Positions 33,197-42,638 are shown, counted from the first letter of the stretch. The stretch is 64,000 nt of DNA from Bacillus sp. ISL-18 (GCF_018613415.1 NZ_JAGGQG010000011.1:62001-126000); one strand, 5' to 3'. Numbers and translations are program-made. The notes: a model not told the origin generated them from the sequence alone.

Positions 33197-34858
33197 ATGA
33201 AAAAGAGAAACCTTTTAGTTGTACCCATAATGGCTACCATGTTATTTGCTGCAGCAGGATGTACAAATGATCAAAGTGCAAGTACAAGTTCCAACAAGAA
33301 TGAGAAATCACCTGTAACCTTTACTTATTTTAATGCCGGTGCAGCAGGGAAAGATTTGAATACGAACGAAACAACAATTGGAAAAGAGCTTGAGAAACAA
33401 ACAGGCGTTAACTTCAAGGTAGAACATATTGTAGGTGACGTTAATACAAAGATAGGAACTATGATTGCCAGCGGAAAATATCCAGACCTTCTTGTTCCCG
33501 ATCAAGGGATCGATAAAGTGGTACAAGCAGGCGGGTTTATCGATTTAACTGACCTAATTAATAAACACGCCCCGAATCTAAAAAAATTATACGGTCCATA
33601 CTTAAATCAAATGAAAGATCCAAAGGATGGGAAAATTTATTTTATTCCATTTGGAGCGAACCAGGGCTATGCAGCATACCCGGATATTCAGCAAAGTGCA
33701 TTTTGGATCCGGCGTGATGTCCTGAAGGAAGCAGGCTATCCAAAAGTAAAGACAATTGATGAATATTTCAAATTAATAGAAGATTTCCAGAAAAAACATC
33801 CACAGACGAATGGTTCTCCTACGATAGGCTATACATCCTTAAACTATGATTGGAGATTTACAATCCGTGATGGTGCAAGGCATGCAGCCGGTTATGGAAA
33901 TGATGGCGCCAATACGATTGTCGATGCCAAGACACAGAAAGCCTCTGTTTATGCTAACAAGGATTGGATGAAAACCTATCTGCAAAAATTAAATGATCTT
34001 AATGCTAAAGGAGTATTTGATCAAGAAGCATTCGTTTCCAATTATGACGAATATCTTGCGAAGATTGCTTCAGGGCGTGTCCTAGGATTCTTTGATTATC
34101 AATGGCAGGCTGCCCAGGCTTTAAATAGTCTGACACAGGCTGGAAATGACGATTTGCGTTACATGGCATTGCCAATTACCTTTGATGCTAGCACAAGAGA
34201 TGCCTACATCGACCCTCCCACTTTTGTCAACAATCGCGGTGTCGGGATTACCGTCAGTGCAAAAGATCCTGTCCGGATTATTAAATATCTTGACGCTCTT
34301 TGTAAAGAAGACAATCAAAAGCTGGTTGAGTGGGGAATTAAGGGACAAACTTATGAAGTCAATGACAAAGGCAGATTCTATCGGACACCGGAAGAAATTG
34401 CAAAAACGCAAGATCCGAAATTTAATGACAAGTTTGGCTTTACAACCTTTGATTGGTACTGGCCTGTCGGTGGCGGACTTTACAAGGATGGTAACGCTTG
34501 GATCCCGGCACAACAACAGGAAGTGGCGCAAGCTTCCTACACTGAGGGTGATAAAAAATTATTGGACGCATACGGCTTAAAAGTATTTTCCGACCTATTT
34601 GCGAAACCGGAAGACCGCCCGTGGTTCCCGGCATGGAGCTCACCGCTTGAACAAGGATCCCCGGCCCAGATTTTCGACCAGAAAGCCTCGGATTTGGAAA
34701 AGAAATATATGGCTAAATTGGTATTAGCTAAGCCGTCCCAATTTAATTCGCTCTGGAATGAGTATGAGAAACAATTCAATACGCTGGATATTAAATCGTA
34801 TGAAAAAACGATGAATAAAGTGGTTCACGATCGGGTTAAATTAGCGACGCAAAAGTAG
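33197..34858 (+). CDS. Second XynE-like solute-binding lipoprotein (paralogue, without permeases)
   Basis: 553 aa, a near copy of the protein at 25423: most of the mature sequence is identical, with scattered substitutions and more change in the signal peptide (MKKRNLLVVPIMATMLFAAAGC, lipobox AAGC). It carries the same promoter architecture but no permease genes, and ends in a terminator. It probably docks on the XynFG-like permeases and broadens or raises oligosaccharide capture. Its 3' flank keeps a relic of a permease end, indicating a duplicated operon that lost its permeases. Confidence 0.88.
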   Translation: MKKRNLLVVPIMATMLFAAAGCTNDQSASTSSNKNEKSPVTFTYFNAGAAGKDLNTNETTIGKELEKQTGVNFKVEHIVGDVNTKIGTMIASGKYPDLLVPDQGIDKVVQAGGFIDLTDLINKHAPNLKKLYGPYLNQMKDPKDGKIYFIPFGANQGYAAYPDIQQSAFWIRRDVLKEAGYPKVKTIDEYFKLIEDFQKKHPQTNGSPTIGYTSLNYDWRFTIRDGARHAAGYGNDGANTIVDAKTQKASVYANKDWMKTYLQKLNDLNAKGVFDQEAFVSNYDEYLAKIASGRVLGFFDYQWQAAQALNSLTQAGNDDLRYMALPITFDASTRDAYIDPPTFVNNRGVGITVSAKDPVRIIKYLDALCKEDNQKLVEWGIKGQTYEVNDKGRFYRTPEEIAKTQDPKFNDKFGFTTFDWYWPVGGGLYKDGNAWIPAQQQEVAQASYTEGDKKLLDAYGLKVFSDLFAKPEDRPWFPAWSSPLEQGSPAQIFDQKASDLEKKYMAKLVLAKPSQFNSLWNEYEKQFNTLDIKSYEKTMNKVVHDRVKLATQK

Positions 34859-34866
34859 GATAAAGT

Positions 34867-34930
34867 ATTTTGTGAGAGGGCCTACATTGAGTGGGCTAAA
34901 GGGTGATCCAATTAAATACTAGTAAAAAAC
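34867..34930 (+). pseudogene. Relic of a duplicated permease 3' end
   Basis: GGGCTAAAGGGTGATCCAAT (34892-34911) and the following TACTAGTAAA match the end of the permease gene and its flank, GGGGTGAAAGGCTGATCCTA (29128-29147) then GCTAGTAAA, in order and spacing. The first bases after the binding-protein stop (GGATAAAG) also match those after the gene at 25423. A deletion joining these two points would explain the missing permeases. Confidence 0.55.
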
Positions 34931-34959
34931 AGAGTTTTTTCAAAAAACTCTGTTTTTTT
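34924..34959 (+). terminator. Terminator after the second binding-protein gene
   Basis: AAAAACAGAGTTTTTT (from about 34925) pairs with AAAAAACTCTGTTTTTT (to 34959); long perfect hairpin with T-run. Confidence 0.85.
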
Positions 34960-34960
34960 A

Positions 34961-35023
34961 TTGTAAATTCATTATAAATTATATATGATAGACATGAATT
35001 AGTTTGTTGTATGTATAAACAAA
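34961..35023 (+). promoter_or_regulatory. Promoter and xylO operator 3 before the GH10 gene
   Basis: TTGTAA (34961-34966), 17 bases, TATGAT (34984-34989). The operator arms TTAGTTTGTT (34999-35008) and TATAAACAAA (35014-35023) lie just downstream, around the transcription start. The left arm is a perfect match to the xylO half-site. Confidence 0.75.
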
Positions 35024-35057
35024 CTTTTGAAATCCAAATGTTAATGGGAGATGTTTA

Positions 35058-36065
35058 ATGATGGCAAAAACAAGTGTTAAGGTTCCTTCATTACAGAAAG
35101 TCTATGAAAATTTTTTTAACATTGGTGCAGCGGTAAACCTTCGTACAATTGAATCCCAGCAAAATTTATTAGCAAAGCATTTTAATAGTATTACAGCTGA
35201 AAATGATATGAAATTTGAGTTATTACAACCAGAAGAGGGCAAATTTACATTTGAACGAGCCGATAAATTGGCAACGTTTGCACAAAGTCATGGGATGAAG
35301 ATGCGTGGGCATACATTGGTATGGCACAATCAAACGCCTGACTGGGTTTTCCAGAATTCTGATGGAGAAAAAGTAACCAGGGATCAATTGTTGCAACGGA
35401 TGAAAGACCATATGACGACTGTCATGCAGAGTTATAAAGGACAAATATACTGCTGGGATGTAGTCAATGAAGCAGTAACTGACGAAGGGCCTGAATTGTA
35501 CAGAAAAACTAATTGGTTCGACATCATCGGCGAAGATTACATAGAAAAGGCATTTGAAATTGCACATGCCGCTGATCCGGATGCCCTGCTTTTTTACAAT
35601 GATTATAATGAATCCAATCCAGGGAAGCGGGAAAAGATTTATCAGCTTGTGAAATCGTTGGTTGATAAAGGGGTCCCGATTCATGGTGTGGGTCTTCAGG
35701 GACACTGGAACCTAACGAACCCAAGTTTGGACCAAATTCGGGAGGCAATTGAACGATATGCATCACTTGGCTTGAAGCTCCAGCTTACAGAATTAGATGT
35801 ATCTGTTTTCGAATTTGAAGACAAGCGGACAGACCTGACGGAACCTACTGAGGAAATGACCGAACGTCAGACACAGAGATATCAGCAAATTTTCGAATTA
35901 CTAAGAGAGTATCGTGACGTTATTACAGCCGTCACGTTCTGGGGTGCTGCTGATGACTATACATGGTTAAGTGATTTTCCAGTGCGTGGACGTAAAAACT
36001 GGCCATTATTGTTCGATGAAGATCACCAGCCAAAGGAAGCTTTTTGGAAGGTTACTAGCTTTTAA
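35058..36065 (+). CDS. xynA2: Intracellular GH10 endo-beta-1,4-xylanase
   Basis: 335 aa, a single GH10 barrel without signal peptide or binding module, like the intracellular xylanase XynA2 (IXT6) of Geobacillus stearothermophilus. Acid/base E138 in CWDVVNEAVTDEG and nucleophile E245 in LQLTELDVSVFEF; substrate motifs TAENDMKFE and GHTLVWHNQTP. It cuts imported xylo-oligosaccharides, including glucuronosyl-decorated ones, into shorter pieces. GGGAG precedes ATG 35058. First gene of a likely operon under xylO control that continues with uronate and oxidoreductase genes. Confidence 0.95.
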   Translation: MMAKTSVKVPSLQKVYENFFNIGAAVNLRTIESQQNLLAKHFNSITAENDMKFELLQPEEGKFTFERADKLATFAQSHGMKMRGHTLVWHNQTPDWVFQNSDGEKVTRDQLLQRMKDHMTTVMQSYKGQIYCWDVVNEAVTDEGPELYRKTNWFDIIGEDYIEKAFEIAHAADPDALLFYNDYNESNPGKREKIYQLVKSLVDKGVPIHGVGLQGHWNLTNPSLDQIREAIERYASLGLKLQLTELDVSVFEFEDKRTDLTEPTEEMTERQTQRYQQIFELLREYRDVITAVTFWGAADDYTWLSDFPVRGRKNWPLLFDEDHQPKEAFWKVTSF

Positions 36066-36132
36066 TATGTTTTAGAATGAGAACAATTGAAAATGTTTAA
36101 ACAGAGTAGACAACAAGGAGGACACAGATATT

Positions 36133-36978
36133 ATGCTTCCATTAAACCAAAATTTAATAGGAAAAGTCGCAGTAGTCACAGGCGGCGGCGGCGTTTTATG
36201 CGGCTGCATGGCCACAGAGTTAGCCCGTCAAGGAATGAAGGTGGCGATTTTAAATCGTACCTATGAAAAGGCAGTAAAGGTAACAGACGAGATTAAAAGT
36301 TTTGGCGGCGAAGCAATCGCCATTGAATGTGATGTACTAAATGTTGAGAGTGTAAAAAGGGCGGAGGAAATTGTCTCTTCTGAATATGGAAGCTGTGACC
36401 TATTAATTAATGGGGCAGGCGGAAATCATCCAAAAGGAATCACAACAAAGGAGATTTTTGAGATCAGTGATCTTGAAAAAGCTGATTTAACCACCTTTTT
36501 TGATATGACCACAGAGGGATTTGGTTATGTCTTTAACCTTAACTTTATTGGTACGTTAATCCCTACTCAAATTTTCACAAAAAAAATGATTCATCATCAA
36601 GGATCAATCATAAATATATCTTCAATGAGTGCTCCTAGTCCGATGACAAAGGTTCCAGCATACAGCGCAGCCAAAGCGGCCATCGAAAACTTTACTCAAT
36701 GGCTTGCCGTTCATTTTGCTGAGGCTGGTATCCGGGTAAATGCGATTGCACCGGGCTTTTTCTTAACCGAACAAAATCGTGCATTGTTAACGAATCCAGA
36801 TGGGACCAATACAGAAAGAACCAATAAAATCATCGCCAATACACCGATGAGACGATTAGGAAAACCTGAGGATTTACTTGGGACGCTGCTATGGCTTGCT
36901 GATAAGGAGGCAAGCGGATTCGTCACAGGGATTAGCGTGCCCGTCGATGGCGGCTTTATGTCTTATTCAGGTGTTTAG
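36133..36978 (+). CDS. uxuB: D-mannonate oxidoreductase (SDR family, UxuB-like)
   Basis: 281 aa short-chain dehydrogenase with NAD-binding TGGGGVLCG (about 18-26), NGAGGNHP, catalytic Ser in [11 protein letters not shown], and YSAAK (Tyr/Lys). The long insertion after NHPKGIT and the [16 protein letters not shown] end are typical of the Bacillus UxuB/YjmF enzymes that reduce D-fructuronate to D-mannonate. Together with uxuA (45194) and alpha-glucuronidase (46314) it handles the glucuronic acid side chains. The isomerase UxaC is not in the window. AAGGAGG precedes ATG 36133. Confidence 0.82.
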   Translation: MLPLNQNLIGKVAVVTGGGGVLCGCMATELARQGMKVAILNRTYEKAVKVTDEIKSFGGEAIAIECDVLNVESVKRAEEIVSSEYGSCDLLINGAGGNHPKGITTKEIFEISDLEKADLTTFFDMTTEGFGYVFNLNFIGTLIPTQIFTKKMIHHQGSIINISSMSAPSPMTKVPAYSAAKAAIENFTQWLAVHFAEAGIRVNAIAPGFFLTEQNRALLTNPDGTNTERTNKIIANTPMRRLGKPEDLLGTLLWLADKEASGFVTGISVPVDGGFMSYSGV

Positions 36979-37030
36979 GAATGGTTCCAGTAAAAAGGAT
37001 TGAAAATTCAAGTTTGGAAGGGGCAGATAA

Positions 37031-38185
37031 ATGATTAACGTAGCCATAATTGGGACAGGTGCCATTGCATCTGCACATATTAGAGCCTATCAACAGTTCG
37101 CAGGAAGATGTAAAATTGTAGCCATTTGTGATATCTATCCTGATAAGGCTGAAAAAAGTGCCACGTCGTACAATCTAAGGGTTGACATTTACAGCGATTA
37201 TAAAGAAATGCTGCAACGACCGGATATTGATCTGGTTTCTGTTTGCACCCCTCCTTATACACATGCTGAACTATCGATTGCCTTTTTACAGGCGGGAAAA
37301 CATGTCCTTGTGGAGAAGCCAATGGCCTCTTCTTTGGAAGAATGCGATGCTATGAATCAAGCACAAGAAAAGAGCGGTAAAATCCTTTCTGTGGTATCAC
37401 AAAACCGCTTTACCAATCCCATGATGAAGGTAAAGTCGGTCCTTGATACAAAGCTGATGGACCCCATTGTCCATACTCAAGTTGATTCGTTCTGGTGGAG
37501 AGGGTATAGCTATTATGACTTATGGTGGCGTGGAACCTGGGAAAAAGAAGGCGGCGGCTGTACATTAAATCATGCGGTTCACCATATTGATATTTTCCAT
37601 TGGATGAATGGAATGCCGTCTGATGTAACCGCGATAGCTAGTAATACATCACATGATAATGCGGAGGTTGAGGATTTGTCAGTGGCCATTTTCCGCTATC
37701 CAAATGGCAGTTTAGCCCAAATTACGAGCTCGGTTGTTCATCACGGAGAAGAACAGCAAATGATATTTCAAGGAAAAAAGGCACGTGTTTCCGTGCCCTG
37801 GAAGGTTCGAGCATCTAAGTCAAAGGAAAATGGTTTCCCGGAAAGGGATGAAGAATTAGAACATAAATTGCAAGAAGCGTATGAGCAACTGCCAAATCTT
37901 GAATACGAGGGGCATACTGCTCAAATCGATGATCTATTAGCGGCGATAGAAGGTAAAAAGGAAGTGTTAGTAGATGGAAAGGAAGGAAGAAAAACACTGG
38001 AACTAATTACAGCCATCTATCAATCTTCCAGTACAGGTCAAACTGTAAAACTTCCAATAGATAAAAAAAGCCCATTTTATACAAGGGATGGTGTTCTGAA
38101 GAATGCTACCCATTTTTATGAAAAGAAGAATCATGTCGTGAGTTTTTCGGAAAATGCGATTACAACCGGCGGAAAGTATGAATAA
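37031..38185 (+). CDS. Gfo/Idh/MocA oxidoreductase 1
   Basis: 384 aa. Rossmann motif GTGAIASAH at residues 8-16, then TPPYTHAELSIAFLQAGKHVLVEKPM with the conserved EKP dinucleotide-pocket motif, and a C-terminal alpha/beta domain with GGGCTLNHAVHHIDIFHWMNG, the catalytic-His region. Substrate is probably a free or linked sugar or uronate. Preceded by GGAAGGGG. It lies between the mannonate oxidoreductase gene and a second family member with a 52-bp repeat array between them. Confidence 0.85.
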   Translation: MINVAIIGTGAIASAHIRAYQQFAGRCKIVAICDIYPDKAEKSATSYNLRVDIYSDYKEMLQRPDIDLVSVCTPPYTHAELSIAFLQAGKHVLVEKPMASSLEECDAMNQAQEKSGKILSVVSQNRFTNPMMKVKSVLDTKLMDPIVHTQVDSFWWRGYSYYDLWWRGTWEKEGGGCTLNHAVHHIDIFHWMNGMPSDVTAIASNTSHDNAEVEDLSVAIFRYPNGSLAQITSSVVHHGEEQQMIFQGKKARVSVPWKVRASKSKENGFPERDEELEHKLQEAYEQLPNLEYEGHTAQIDDLLAAIEGKKEVLVDGKEGRKTLELITAIYQSSSTGQTVKLPIDKKSPFYTRDGVLKNATHFYEKKNHVVSFSENAITTGGKYE

Positions 38186-38207
38186 CTCTGTTTGAAAAAG
38201 GCACAAG

Positions 38208-38388
38208 GGTAGTATTGACGACCGAGCAGTAGAAAAAAGAGGCCCGCGGGTAGTCAATGGACGCTATTGACGACTGTGCAGTAGAAAGCAGAGGCCCGCG
38301 GGTAGACAAGGGCCGATATTGACGACTGAGCAAGTGAAAAAAGAGAACCGCAGGTAGTCAACAAGACGTAATTGATGACTGAACAATT
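38208..38388. repeat. 52-bp-period intergenic repeat array 1
   Basis: Four units start with GGTAG at 38208 (internally shortened), 38249, 38301 and 38353; the full units are 52 bases apart. A unit reads GGTAGTCAATGG, then CTATTGACGACTG, GCAGTAGAAA and GAGGCCCGCG, so GTCAAT and ATTGAC can form a small hairpin in each. The same family recurs at 62234. The array lies between stop and next start and is not coding. Confidence 0.8.
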
Positions 38389-38413
38389 TAGAAATGGAAA
38401 AGGAGCTGGAATA

Positions 38414-39529
38414 ATGGATCGAAATAATGGGATGAACTATGCGCCTAAAGGTTTGGTTAAAAAGGTTGTCGTTGAGCCAGGAGTCTTTCAATTTGCTGCA
38501 ATCGGCTTAGATCACGGCCACATTTATGGAATGTGTAACGGATTAATCGAACCAGGAGGCCAGCTAGTTGCTGTATATGATCCAGATCCGAGAAAAGTCC
38601 AAGGCTTTGTGACAAAATACCCTGAAGCAAAAGTGGCATCATCCGAGGAAGAGATCCTTTCCAATCCGGCTATTAAGCTAGTTGCCAGTGCGAATATTCC
38701 GTCTGACCGAGGTCCGCTTGGTTTGAGTGTTCTTGACCATGGTAAACATTATTTCACTGACAAGCCTGCGTTTACCACCATGGAACAGGTTAAACAGGCA
38801 AGACAAAAAGTAGTAGAGACCGGTTTGAGATGGGGAATTTATTATGGAGAACGCCTGCACTCAGAAAGTTCCATCTTTGCTGGACAATTAATTGAAGACG
38901 GGGCGATTGGCCGTGTTGTTCAAGTGATTGGTACCGGACCGCATCGTGCAAATCCTAAATCAAGACCGGATTGGTTTTTTGAACCGGAGTATTATGGCGG
39001 CATTCTATGTGATATTGGCAGCCATCAAATCGAACAGTTCTTACATTTTTCAGGCGCTAAAGATGCGCAAGTGCTGCATAGTAAAATAGCCAACTATCAT
39101 TTTAAACAGTATCCGAAGTTTCAAGATTTCGGAGATGCTACCCTTGTAGCCGATAATGGGGCGACCTTCTATTTCCGTGTTGACTGGTTCACACCAGATG
39201 GTCTCGGTACGTGGGGAGATGGCCGTGTTTTTATTCTAGGAACAGACGGTTATATTGAAGTAAGGAAGTATATTGATATTGCCAGAGATTCTAGAGGTGA
39301 TCAGTTATATCTTGTGAACCACCAAGGAGAGAAGCATTTTCAACTTTCGGGTCAAGTTGGCTGCCCGTTTTTTGGCGAATTTATCCTCGATTGCTTAAAC
39401 GGAACAGAAAATGCGATGACCCAAGAGCATACATTCAGAGCGGCTGAATTATGTATTGAAGCCCAGGAAAAGGCGATCTGGGTTGAAACAGCGGACTCTC
39501 TATTAGTATCAAACGAATCTAAACATTAA
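38414..39529 (+). CDS. Gfo/Idh/MocA oxidoreductase 2
   Basis: About 371 aa. An N-terminal Rossmann domain with FAAIGLDHGHIYGMCNGL (residues about 26-43) and a variant EKP region reading YFTDKPAFTTMEQ, then GGILCDIGSHQIEQFLHFSG as the substrate-domain His motif. ATG 38414 has AAAGGAG upstream; the open frame extends to 38372 only through repeat DNA. It differs clearly from the two other family members in the window. Substrate unknown. Confidence 0.82.
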   Translation: MDRNNGMNYAPKGLVKKVVVEPGVFQFAAIGLDHGHIYGMCNGLIEPGGQLVAVYDPDPRKVQGFVTKYPEAKVASSEEEILSNPAIKLVASANIPSDRGPLGLSVLDHGKHYFTDKPAFTTMEQVKQARQKVVETGLRWGIYYGERLHSESSIFAGQLIEDGAIGRVVQVIGTGPHRANPKSRPDWFFEPEYYGGILCDIGSHQIEQFLHFSGAKDAQVLHSKIANYHFKQYPKFQDFGDATLVADNGATFYFRVDWFTPDGLGTWGDGRVFILGTDGYIEVRKYIDIARDSRGDQLYLVNHQGEKHFQLSGQVGCPFFGEFILDCLNGTENAMTQEHTFRAAELCIEAQEKAIWVETADSLLVSNESKH

Positions 39530-39537
39530 GCATAAAG

Positions 39538-39566
39538 GAGTTGCCTTTGAAACTGGGCAACTCTTT
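39538..39566 (+). terminator. Stem-loop after Gfo/Idh/MocA 2
   Basis: GAGTTGCC (39538-39545) pairs with GGCAACTC (39556-39563), followed by TTTC. Short U-tract, so perhaps an attenuator. Confidence 0.6.
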
Positions 39567-39602
39567 CTACGAGTGAAATTACTTTTGGGAAGAAGGTTCA
39601 AA

Positions 39603-40397
39603 ATGACAACCACCATTCAAAATGTTATCGATCATTTAATCGGACCAGTGGAACAGCTGCAAAACACTGCGGACACTCTCAAGTTTGGTCATCCAAACAT
39701 GGAAGTAACGGGCATTGCTACAACGTTTATGGCTACACAGCACGTGATTGAGCAGGCGATCAACCTAGGGGTTAATTTATTGATTACCCATGAAGGTCTC
39801 TATTATAGCCATATTGATAATTCCGAAATAGTGGAAGATAGCCAAGTTGTTCTTGAAAAGCAGCGGCTTATCGAAGAATCCGGGATCGCGATCTACCGTT
39901 TTCATGATTATTTGCATCGTTGCCAGCCAGACGGTATAATGGCAGGCTTGATTGAAGCATTGGAGTGGAAAACCTATGTGGAGAAGAACCATCCAACCTC
40001 AACGATTGTAAAAATTCCTCCAATGACTGTTTTGGAAATTGCTGAATACATCAAGGCTAAGCTGGGAATTAAGTTTGTGCGCACGGTAGGAGAGTTATCT
40101 GAACGCTGCACCCGTATCGGTTTGTTAGCAGGCTATAGAGGTGGAGGAGCATTGGCGATCCCGCTTTTTGAGAAAGAGAATCTAGATTTAATTATTTCTG
40201 GAGAAGGACCTGAATGGGAGACCCCAGAGTTTGTGAGGGATGCAGCATATCAAGGAAAACGAAAAGCATTAATAGTACTAGGGCATGCCGAAAGTGAAGT
40301 ACCTGGCATGAAATATTTGGCCGAATGGTTGAGAACTATTTTCCTGGATGTTCCCATTCATTTCATTCCTGAAAAACCACTGTTCCAAGTGGTCTAA
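39603..40397 (+). CDS. NIF3/YqfO-like dinuclear metal protein
   Basis: About 264 aa. Nif3-family features: GIATTFMATQHVIEQAI, the metal-ligand segment NLLITHEGLYYSH (His and Glu), a middle EIAEYIKAKL region and the C-terminal VLGHAESEVPGMKYLAEWL with ligand His/Glu. These proteins form hexameric rings with a two-metal site; a hydrolase role is suspected but unproven. ATG 39603 is chosen after GAAGAAGG; the frame upstream to 39573 lacks a good site. Its place among sugar genes suggests a pathway-specific paralogue rather than the housekeeping copy. Confidence 0.8.
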   Translation: MTTTIQNVIDHLIGPVEQLQNTADTLKFGHPNMEVTGIATTFMATQHVIEQAINLGVNLLITHEGLYYSHIDNSEIVEDSQVVLEKQRLIEESGIAIYRFHDYLHRCQPDGIMAGLIEALEWKTYVEKNHPTSTIVKIPPMTVLEIAEYIKAKLGIKFVRTVGELSERCTRIGLLAGYRGGGALAIPLFEKENLDLIISGEGPEWETPEFVRDAAYQGKRKALIVLGHAESEVPGMKYLAEWLRTIFLDVPIHFIPEKPLFQVV

Positions 40398-40719
40398 TAA
40401 GCAAGTAATTAAAGGATAACAAAAATATAATAGATTAATAAAAAAATTTATAAATATGTCTGAAACCGCTTGCACCTACAAAAATGTGGTGTTAAAATGG
40501 GTTTAACATAGTTCGTATGGCGAACAAACAAACTATTTGTGTAATCTGTTGCTAGTCCGCCATTTTAAGATTAATAGTAAATAATTGCTAGATAAAGATA
40601 ATTTGTAGTGCGGACGAACTATGTGATGAGGGAGGGTAATAATAAGCATTCTTTCTATATTTTTTCTCATTGATTTGAAAGAAGATTTACAAAAAACTAA
40701 ACCATAGGAGGGAATTTCA
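40398..40719. other. Regulatory gap before the second importer
   Basis: Holds the cre-like site, promoter and xylO copy listed separately, a distant inverted repeat (CATAGTTCGT at 40507-40516 with ACGAACTATG at 40614-40623; inside it GTCCGC at 40555 with GCGGAC at 40610), and AGGAGGG before the permease start. No gene seen. Confidence 0.6.
40461..40532 (+). promoter_or_regulatory. cre site, promoter and xylO operator 4 of the second importer
   Basis: cre-like TGAAACCGCTTGCA (40461-40474) matches 13 of 14 consensus positions and overlaps the -35 TTGCAC (40470-40475); 17 bases on is TAAAAT (40493-40498). Operator arms ATAGTTCGTA (40508-40517) and AACAAACAAA (40523-40532) cover the start region. 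Dual XylR and CcpA control is predicted. Confidence 0.75.
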
Positions 40720-41691
40720 TTGAAACAGGTAGTTGAGGTCTCAAAGCAAGTACAAGAACTCCAAGTGCCTATTCTTACCACTACCAAACGATCATTGGTT
40801 ATAAAAGCACTAAGAAAGGATTGGCAGCTTTATTCTCTAATTGTCTTACCAATCATTTATCTAGTGATTTTTAAGTACATACCGATGATTGGGAACATCA
40901 TTGCTTTTAGAAGATTTATTCCAGGCGGAAATATATTTGGGGAAGAATGGGTTGGTCTTCATTACTTTCAAATGTTTGTTGGGGACGCAGCATTCTGGCA
41001 AGTGTTTAAAAACACTCTTAAAACGAGCAGCTTAACCTTACTATTCTGTTTTCCTGCTCCGATTATTATTGCTTTATTGTTAAATGAAATTAAATCAAAT
41101 AAATTCAAAAAATTTGTTCAAACTGCATCTTATTTACCACACTTTCTATCAGTCGTCATTATTAGTGGGATGATTTTACAGTTAACCTCAACCAGTGGTG
41201 CCATCAATGCATTAATTCAATTATTTGGTGGTAAACCTGTCCTCTTTATGCAAGATCCAAATTGGTTTAGACCGGTCTATGTTGCCTCAGAAGTTTGGCA
41301 GACAATGGGCTGGGGGGCCATACTTTATTTAGCGGCGCTAACAAATATCGATGATTCTCTATATGAAGCAGCTAAAATCGATGGAGCAAACAGATGGAAA
41401 CAAACCATCCATATCACTATTCCAGGGATTCTTCCAACTGTTATTACATTGCTAATTCTGAATATTGGGAACATTATGGCGGTTGGCTTTGAAAAAATCC
41501 TTTTAATCTACAACCCATTAAACTTTGAAACTTCGGATGTTATCTCTACTTATCTTTATCGAATAGGTTTACAATCTAGCAACTTTAGTTATGCAACCGC
41601 AATTGGCTTGTTTGAATCCATCATCGGATTGATATTAGTCTTTTCTGCCAATTTTCTATCGAAAAAATTTACTGACAATGGATTGTGGTAA
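40720..41691 (+). CDS. ABC importer permease (LplB-like), aldouronate type
   Basis: 323 aa, six membrane helices, EAA loop YEAAKIDGANRWKQTIHITIPG. Start TTG 40720 with AGGAGGG upstream. First of permease-permease-binding protein, an order different from the xynEFG-like set. Because alpha-glucuronidase and uxuA follow, the substrate is probably methylglucuronosyl-xylotriose or a similar aldouronate, by analogy with aguEFG of Geobacillus stearothermophilus. No ATPase is encoded. Confidence 0.87.
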   Translation: MKQVVEVSKQVQELQVPILTTTKRSLVIKALRKDWQLYSLIVLPIIYLVIFKYIPMIGNIIAFRRFIPGGNIFGEEWVGLHYFQMFVGDAAFWQVFKNTLKTSSLTLLFCFPAPIIIALLLNEIKSNKFKKFVQTASYLPHFLSVVIISGMILQLTSTSGAINALIQLFGGKPVLFMQDPNWFRPVYVASEVWQTMGWGAILYLAALTNIDDSLYEAAKIDGANRWKQTIHITIPGILPTVITLLILNIGNIMAVGFEKILLIYNPLNFETSDVISTYLYRIGLQSSNFSYATAIGLFESIIGLILVFSANFLSKKFTDNGLW

Positions 41692-41706
41692 GGGGAGGAG
41701 AGACAA

Positions 41707-42579
41707 GTGAAGGAAACCATACAGAGCAAAATTTTTAAAGTTATTAATGTGATTATCTTATTATTTGTTGTATACGTGACGCTTTTTCCCTTTCTAAATG
41801 TTGTTGCACAGTCGTTTAGTGGTCAAGCCGAAATTAACGCGGGAAAAGTGACCTTGATACCAAAAGGGTTTAACCTTACCACTTATCAAACCATTCTGCA
41901 TGACAAAACGTTTTGGACTAGCTATCGGAATACGATTATTTATACAGTACTAGGGACGCTGATTTCAATGGTGATGACCACCATGTTTGCTTATGTTTTA
42001 TCAAAGAAGCGTTTGATGGGACGTAAGTTCTTTACTTCCATGGCTATTTTCACCATGTTTTTTAACGGAGGATTAATACCTAACTATATCCTTATTAAAA
42101 ACCTTGGGTGGACCAATACAATCTGGGCAATTGTTATCCCTGGCGCAATTAGTATTTTTAATATGTTAATCATGAAATCATTTTTCGAAGCCATGCCAGA
42201 GGAATTGGAAGAAGCGGCAGCGATTGACGGGTCGTCTACTTATGGAACCTTTTTAAAAATCATCTTACCGTTATCAAAGCCTATTTTAGCAACGATGGTT
42301 CTCTTCTATGCGGTAGGAAGCTGGAATTCATGGTTTGGAGCCTTTCTATATTTGGATAACTCTAACATGTTCCCAGTTACTCTTTACTTGAGAAATCTTT
42401 TGGCTGGAGCTACATCGGGTCAATCGGCTGGAGCGACCTCTGCCGATGATTTACAGCAAATTGGCGCTAATATCAAGGCAGTAACCATGGTATTAACAGT
42501 ATTACCGATTTTAATGGTTTACCCGTTTGTTCAGAAATACTTTGTTTCCGGAATCATGCTTGGATCTGTTAAACAATAA
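41707..42579 (+). CDS. ABC importer permease (LplC/YtcP-like), aldouronate type
   Basis: 290 aa with six membrane helices, NGGLIPNYILIKNLGW, EAA loop LEEAAAIDGSSTYGTFLKIILP and the typical end YFVSGIMLGSVKQ. GTG start at 41707 with GGGGAGGAG upstream, 15 bases after the first permease. Forms the channel with its neighbour. Confidence 0.88.
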   Translation: MKETIQSKIFKVINVIILLFVVYVTLFPFLNVVAQSFSGQAEINAGKVTLIPKGFNLTTYQTILHDKTFWTSYRNTIIYTVLGTLISMVMTTMFAYVLSKKRLMGRKFFTSMAIFTMFFNGGLIPNYILIKNLGWTNTIWAIVIPGAISIFNMLIMKSFFEAMPEELEEAAAIDGSSTYGTFLKIILPLSKPILATMVLFYAVGSWNSWFGAFLYLDNSNMFPVTLYLRNLLAGATSGQSAGATSADDLQQIGANIKAVTMVLTVLPILMVYPFVQKYFVSGIMLGSVKQ

Positions 42580-42638
42580 CCTGGATGCAACTTAGTTACA
42601 TAAGTTCATTATAAAAATTAAAAAGTGGGGGAACTTCA

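Noticed and set aside
38208-38388. CRISPR array
   Set aside because: The whole 52-base unit is repeated, including what would be spacers; there are only three or four units, no leader and no cas genes.
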